Assembly: GCF_018131075.1 (NCBI RefSeq)
Contig: NZ_JAFCLS010000033.1
Coordinates: 37,555 to 101,554, forward strand
Length of the DNA stretch: 64,000 bases
Reading direction: 5' to 3'
From: Bradyrhizobium sp. JYMT SZCCT0428
GTDB taxonomy: Bacteria > Pseudomonadota > Alphaproteobacteria > Rhizobiales > Xanthobacteraceae
Of this stretch, positions 62,036-64,000 are shown in pieces (positions within the stretch are counted from its first letter, which is position 1; every line of letters begins with the position of its first letter). Below the pieces are notes generated by a model. The model was not told the DNA's origin and did not search any database. It saw only the letters and a program-made list of their open reading frames with translations. Made by a program: the position numbers and the translations under genes.

Positions 62036-62365
62036 TTAACCGGGCATATCTCGCCAGAAACCGCGCTGCGGTCCGATCGCCGCGGCCGGGAAGGCGATGT
62101 CGCCGGAGCCCAAACGCTGGCGCTGGAGGCTCTTCATGACGAGGTCGCCCATGTGGACGTGCCGGTCGCGGAGCGCTGCGACAATGCACGCCCCCGTTCG
62201 GTCCACGACAAGTACATTATGCTTGGTTAAATCGGCGCGAGCATTACGGGTGCGTGCTTGTCCGATATCAACCCTATTGAATGGGATCCCAGTTGAAGGC
62301 GCTGGGGGTCGGAGTGCCCCAGTATCCCGCAGGGGTGTCCTGTCAATCGTATTGAAACTGCTCAT
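62036..62365 (-). CDS. Possible hypothetical protein (109 residues)
   Basis: The reverse-strand ATG at 62365 follows a GGCGAGAAAAAG ribosome-like site. The frame reads MSSFNTIDRTPLRDTGALRP near the start and GSGDIAFPAAAIGPQRGFW near the end. Only the second half shows the GC-rich third positions of local genes. No domain is seen. It may be chance. Confidence 0.25.
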   Translation of the reverse strand: MSSFNTIDRTPLRDTGALRPPAPSTGIPFNRVDIGQARTRNARADLTKHNVLVVDRTGACIVAALRDRHVHMGDLVMKSLQRQRLGSGDIAFPAAAIGPQRGFWRDMPG

Positions 62366-62509
62366 CTTTTTCTCGCCGCCTAGTCATAAGCCACGGTCTG
62401 GACCACGGTGAGAGCAGGGCTGACGAAACCATGTCCCAACCGCCGCGCAGTCGTCCGGAAACAAACGCGGCCTAACGTCGTTGTCGATAAAACCACGGGA
62501 ACGGCGATC

Positions 62510-62761
62510 ATGCCGGCGAACATACTCGATGCAATTTACGGACGGGTCCTCGCGGCCTCACTTCCCGGCATGTCCACGGCAGGCGGCAAAGCTGCGGTCG
62601 ACCGTTCTCCCGAATCCTCAGCCGCTTGGTTGGGGAATTTGATCGAAACCATGGAAGAGGTCGGATCCTCTAATACTCCGTGCGATCCCTCAGTGAGCGA
62701 AGCCCTGTTGCAACGATTGCACCTGCCAGCGCGACTTCAGCCTCGGGCAACCCTCCACTAA
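62510..62761 (+). CDS. Possible small hypothetical protein (83 residues)
   Basis: ATG at 62510 gives MPANILDAIYGRVLAASLPG, then AWLGNLIETMEEVGSS. The first 60 residues look protein-like and helical. The ribosome site is weak (GGGAACGGCG) and no domain is recognised. Low confidence. Confidence 0.3.
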   Translation: MPANILDAIYGRVLAASLPGMSTAGGKAAVDRSPESSAAWLGNLIETMEEVGSSNTPCDPSVSEALLQRLHLPARLQPRATLH

Positions 62762-63247
62762 GTTACTTCGTCGCGCTGGGTTCACCACCAGGCGACGAGC
62801 GGTTAGGGGACGACCGCTCGAAGGGCCAACGGCGTCCACCCCGGCCGGCTTGTATGTGATCTGCCGCACAGAAGACTTCGGCAGGTACCGTACTAATGGG
62901 GCATGCAAGCACAATTCGTCAGGAACACCGCTCACGACTACAGAAGCGCTTTGGGCAAACCCGGTAGCCGCGGCCGACGTCCAAGAACTGATAGACGTAC
63001 TGAACCTCAGCTATGCCGATTTCGCTTCTGCGGAAGTCAACCAGTCAGACCTGCAACAGATCAATCTCGTTCCGCCCGGCGGGACTAAGATTCGCAAACG
63101 ATCTCTCGGTTTGCATCCCTATCGATAAGTTTTCACCGGCGTTCGGCAGTCTAGTTGTCCGCAGCATATCCACAGCATACTCACAGGGCCGATTTCCGAG
63201 ATGCGTGAGCGTCTGCATGGTCTTGCCGGCAACCGTCCACAGGGCCG

Positions 63248-63274
63248 AAAAACCCGCCGGCGTGAACCGGCGGG
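63248..63274 (-). terminator. Rho-independent terminator of the double-glycine peptide gene
   Basis: On the reverse strand CCCGCCGG, a 6-base loop and CCGGCGGG (complement of 63253-63274) form a perfect 8-bp GC stem directly followed by five T (63248-63252). It begins 14 bp after the stop codon of the peptide gene. This is the clearest intrinsic terminator in the window. Confidence 0.9.
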
Positions 63275-63288
63275 CTCGGCGAAGTGCA

Positions 63289-63471
63289 CTAGCGAAACTT
63301 CAGGAAGCTGAAAGAGGGCAGCGAGAAGTGCTGGTTGATCGCGAAGTGAGAGAAGTTGCTGAGCGAATTCCAGCGCGGCGGAAGCGGCTGCGGATTCAGA
63401 CCGCCCGCGACCGCGTCGAGGGCTTCGTCCGAAAGGAGATTGTTCTTAATCGCAGTTTTCAGAGTGGTCAT
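63289..63471 (-). CDS. Double-glycine-leader peptide (bacteriocin/RiPP-like precursor) with LNPQPLPP cargo
   Basis: This 60-residue peptide follows a strong ribosome site (CGGGAGACGTCACA). Residues 1-24, MTTLKTAIKNNLLSDEAL then DAVAGG, form a typical leader for C39-peptidase ABC exporters: hydrophobic and acidic helix with L-S-D-E-x-L-x-x-V-x-G-G. The 36-residue cargo starts LNPQPLPPRWN, continues with Ser/Phe/His/Asn-rich sequence and ends FSFLKFR; it has no Cys, one Trp and seven Phe. Its own terminator follows. No exporter, protease or modifying enzyme is visible here. It could be an unmodified bacteriocin-like peptide, a modified peptide or a signalling peptide. Confidence 0.75.
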   Translation of the reverse strand: MTTLKTAIKNNLLSDEALDAVAGGLNPQPLPPRWNSLSNFSHFAINQHFSLPSFSFLKFR

Positions 63472-63616
63472 TGTGACGTCTCCCGAATGAACAGGTTTAA
63501 GATGAAGTGCGCCGGTCAGCGCACGCGAACTATGACATTCGGAGCAAGGGCCTTCCGTGATTCATGTCACAAACTTGAGAAAGCCCGCCGGCGGGACCGT
63601 CAGACCGCTTCCGCAT
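63472..63616. other. Upstream region of the double-glycine peptide gene
   Basis: It holds the putative promoter, the CRP-like site at 63556 and a short hairpin (CCCGCCGGCGGG, 63584-63595) that may end the transcript of the peptide remnant to its right. Confidence 0.4.
63556..63571. promoter_or_regulatory. CRP-like palindrome upstream of the peptide gene
   Basis: CGTGATTCATGTCACA is a close match to TGTGA-N6-TCACA; read on the reverse strand it is TGTGACATGAATCACG. It lies 85 bp upstream of the peptide start. A CRP/FNR-family regulator could bind here. One short match; may be chance. Confidence 0.35.
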
Positions 63617-63783
63617 TCAAAACCGCAGAGCTTTATCGACCGCTCTTATAAAGTTGCGAAGCCATCCTAGTCCGTCGCCGCCACCGGTGCCCTTGCCGTT
63701 CCCGGGTTTCCGCTGGCCCCGTTTCGGGGCGTGCCGCCAGTAACGATGGAAAGTTGTTCGTCGTTGAGTTGATCGAATTTCTT
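63617..63783 (-). pseudogene. Remnant of a second double-glycine-leader peptide gene
   Basis: On the reverse strand an AGAGGAG ribosome site is followed at normal distance by AAGAAATTC, then codons for FDQLNDEQLSIVTGG, a classic double-glycine leader. ATGAAATTC would be expected; one T appears lost, so no start codon exists in that frame. After the GG the leader frame stops soon at 63667, while the adjacent frame continues to 63617 with a Gly-rich stretch and the amphipathic LGWLRNFIRAVDKALRF. One more single-base deletion would join leader and cargo. A decayed gene (or sequence errors) is inferred. Confidence 0.5.
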
Positions 63784-64000
63784 GGGTCTCCTCTGTGGCG
63801 GCGATCCATTTCGTCCATGTCCTCACTATTAGCGATCCCTCAGCCGGCGCGCTGTTACCTGGGGAACAGGCGGCAACTGCCCGCGGGCGTCTCACCTCGT
63901 TCACGGACCTGTTATCGAACCCACAGCACGCTCGCAGCGAACTAACGGCGCTGGGGGATTTCAGGGCCCAGTACCTAAGCCAACGCCGCCCAGCCAACAT
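63784..64000. other. Right-end stretch without a supported gene
   Basis: Open frames exist on both strands but none has a ribosome site or recognisable motif. The sequence just upstream of the peptide remnant may be its promoter. Confidence 0.3.

Larger units (their letters stand above)
61818..63247. other. Gene-poor accessory-like stretch after tRNA-Cys
   Basis: About 1.4 kb without any recognisable conserved gene. Two weak candidates are listed separately. Composition is more mixed than elsewhere, and frames change often. No integrase, transposase or copy of the tRNA 3' end was found in the part visible. Confidence 0.45.

Noticed and set aside
62690..62935. Reverse frame of 81 codons in the same stretch
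   Set aside because: GTG start with poor ribosome site and no recognisable feature; overlaps other equally weak frames.
62850..63128. Forward frame of 92 codons before the peptide gene
   Set aside because: It needs a TTG or GTG start without a ribosome site; a protein-like middle alone is not enough.
1..64000. CRISPR arrays, insertion sequences and rRNA genes
   Set aside because: I looked for regularly spaced repeats, transposase motifs and rRNA signatures and saw none.

Overview
The window looks like chromosomal DNA from an alphaproteobacterium of the Bradyrhizobium/Rhodopseudomonas group. The reasons are high GC with strong codon bias, a mitochondrial-type NDUFS4 complex I subunit, an Aap general amino-acid permease, a Tad/Cpa pilus locus, TRAP and methylcrotonyl-CoA catabolic operons, RgtE/RgtF-like lipid A genes, and palindromic intergenic repeats that read as 'GRDKPGHDG' when translated. 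The genus call is inference; no rRNA or marker gene is present.

Layout. 1-3.4 kb: a GntR regulator (cut by the left edge) and an orphan solute-binding protein, divergent from a fumarylacetoacetate-hydrolase-family enzyme and a cyclase-family hydrolase. 3.7-7.4 kb: an exported Gly/Arg/aromatic-rich small protein, an AT-richer gap with a 3 x 10 bp tandem repeat, a stand-alone NodU/TobZ-type carbamoyltransferase and OpgC. 7.7-14 kb: NDUFS4-like subunit, Lrp and TetR regulators, then mccB-mccA-hmgL for leucine/isovalerate degradation, with two TetR-type candidate operators in the divergent promoter. 14-19.9 kb: a TRAP transporter (dctQ-dctM-dctP) with a DapA-family lyase, a divergent GntR regulator with a 7-1-7 palindrome, and a second DctP. 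20.2-23 kb: small conserved genes, a Trm112 protein, a repeat and tRNA-Arg(TCT). 23.3-30.7 kb: alpha-2-macroglobulin plus PBP1C, the latter with a repeat element inside its N-terminal coding sequence. 30.8-34.6 kb: an ArnT-like transferase, PAP2 phosphatase, RgtE-like GT2 and RgtF-like protein, probably for lipid A/LPS decoration. 34.6-36.9 kb: Na/Pi cotransporter and PilZ protein.

37-41.8 kb: a decaying Tad/Cpa locus. cpaC, cpaD, cpaE and a TadD-like lipoprotein are intact, cpaB has lost more than half its length by in-frame deletions, and cpaF, tadB and tadC are absent where they would be expected. 42.7-47.2 kb: aapJQMP. 47.3-48.4 kb: cysteine synthase. 49.2-58.3 kb: outer-membrane factor, adaptor and two RND pumps (MdtABC-like). 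58.4-61.6 kb: a DTW-domain tRNA-modifying enzyme, then an SxtJ-DUF5989-carbamoyltransferase cassette in which the DUF5989 gene looks degenerate.

61.7-64 kb: tRNA-Cys(GCA) followed by a gene-poor, accessory-like stretch. It holds the most unusual feature of the window: a 60-residue double-glycine-leader peptide (leader ending LSDEALDAVAGG, cargo beginning LNPQPLPP) with its own ribosome site and terminator, and next to it the remains of a second double-glycine-leader peptide that has lost its start codon. No processing protease or modification enzyme for these peptides is visible in the window.
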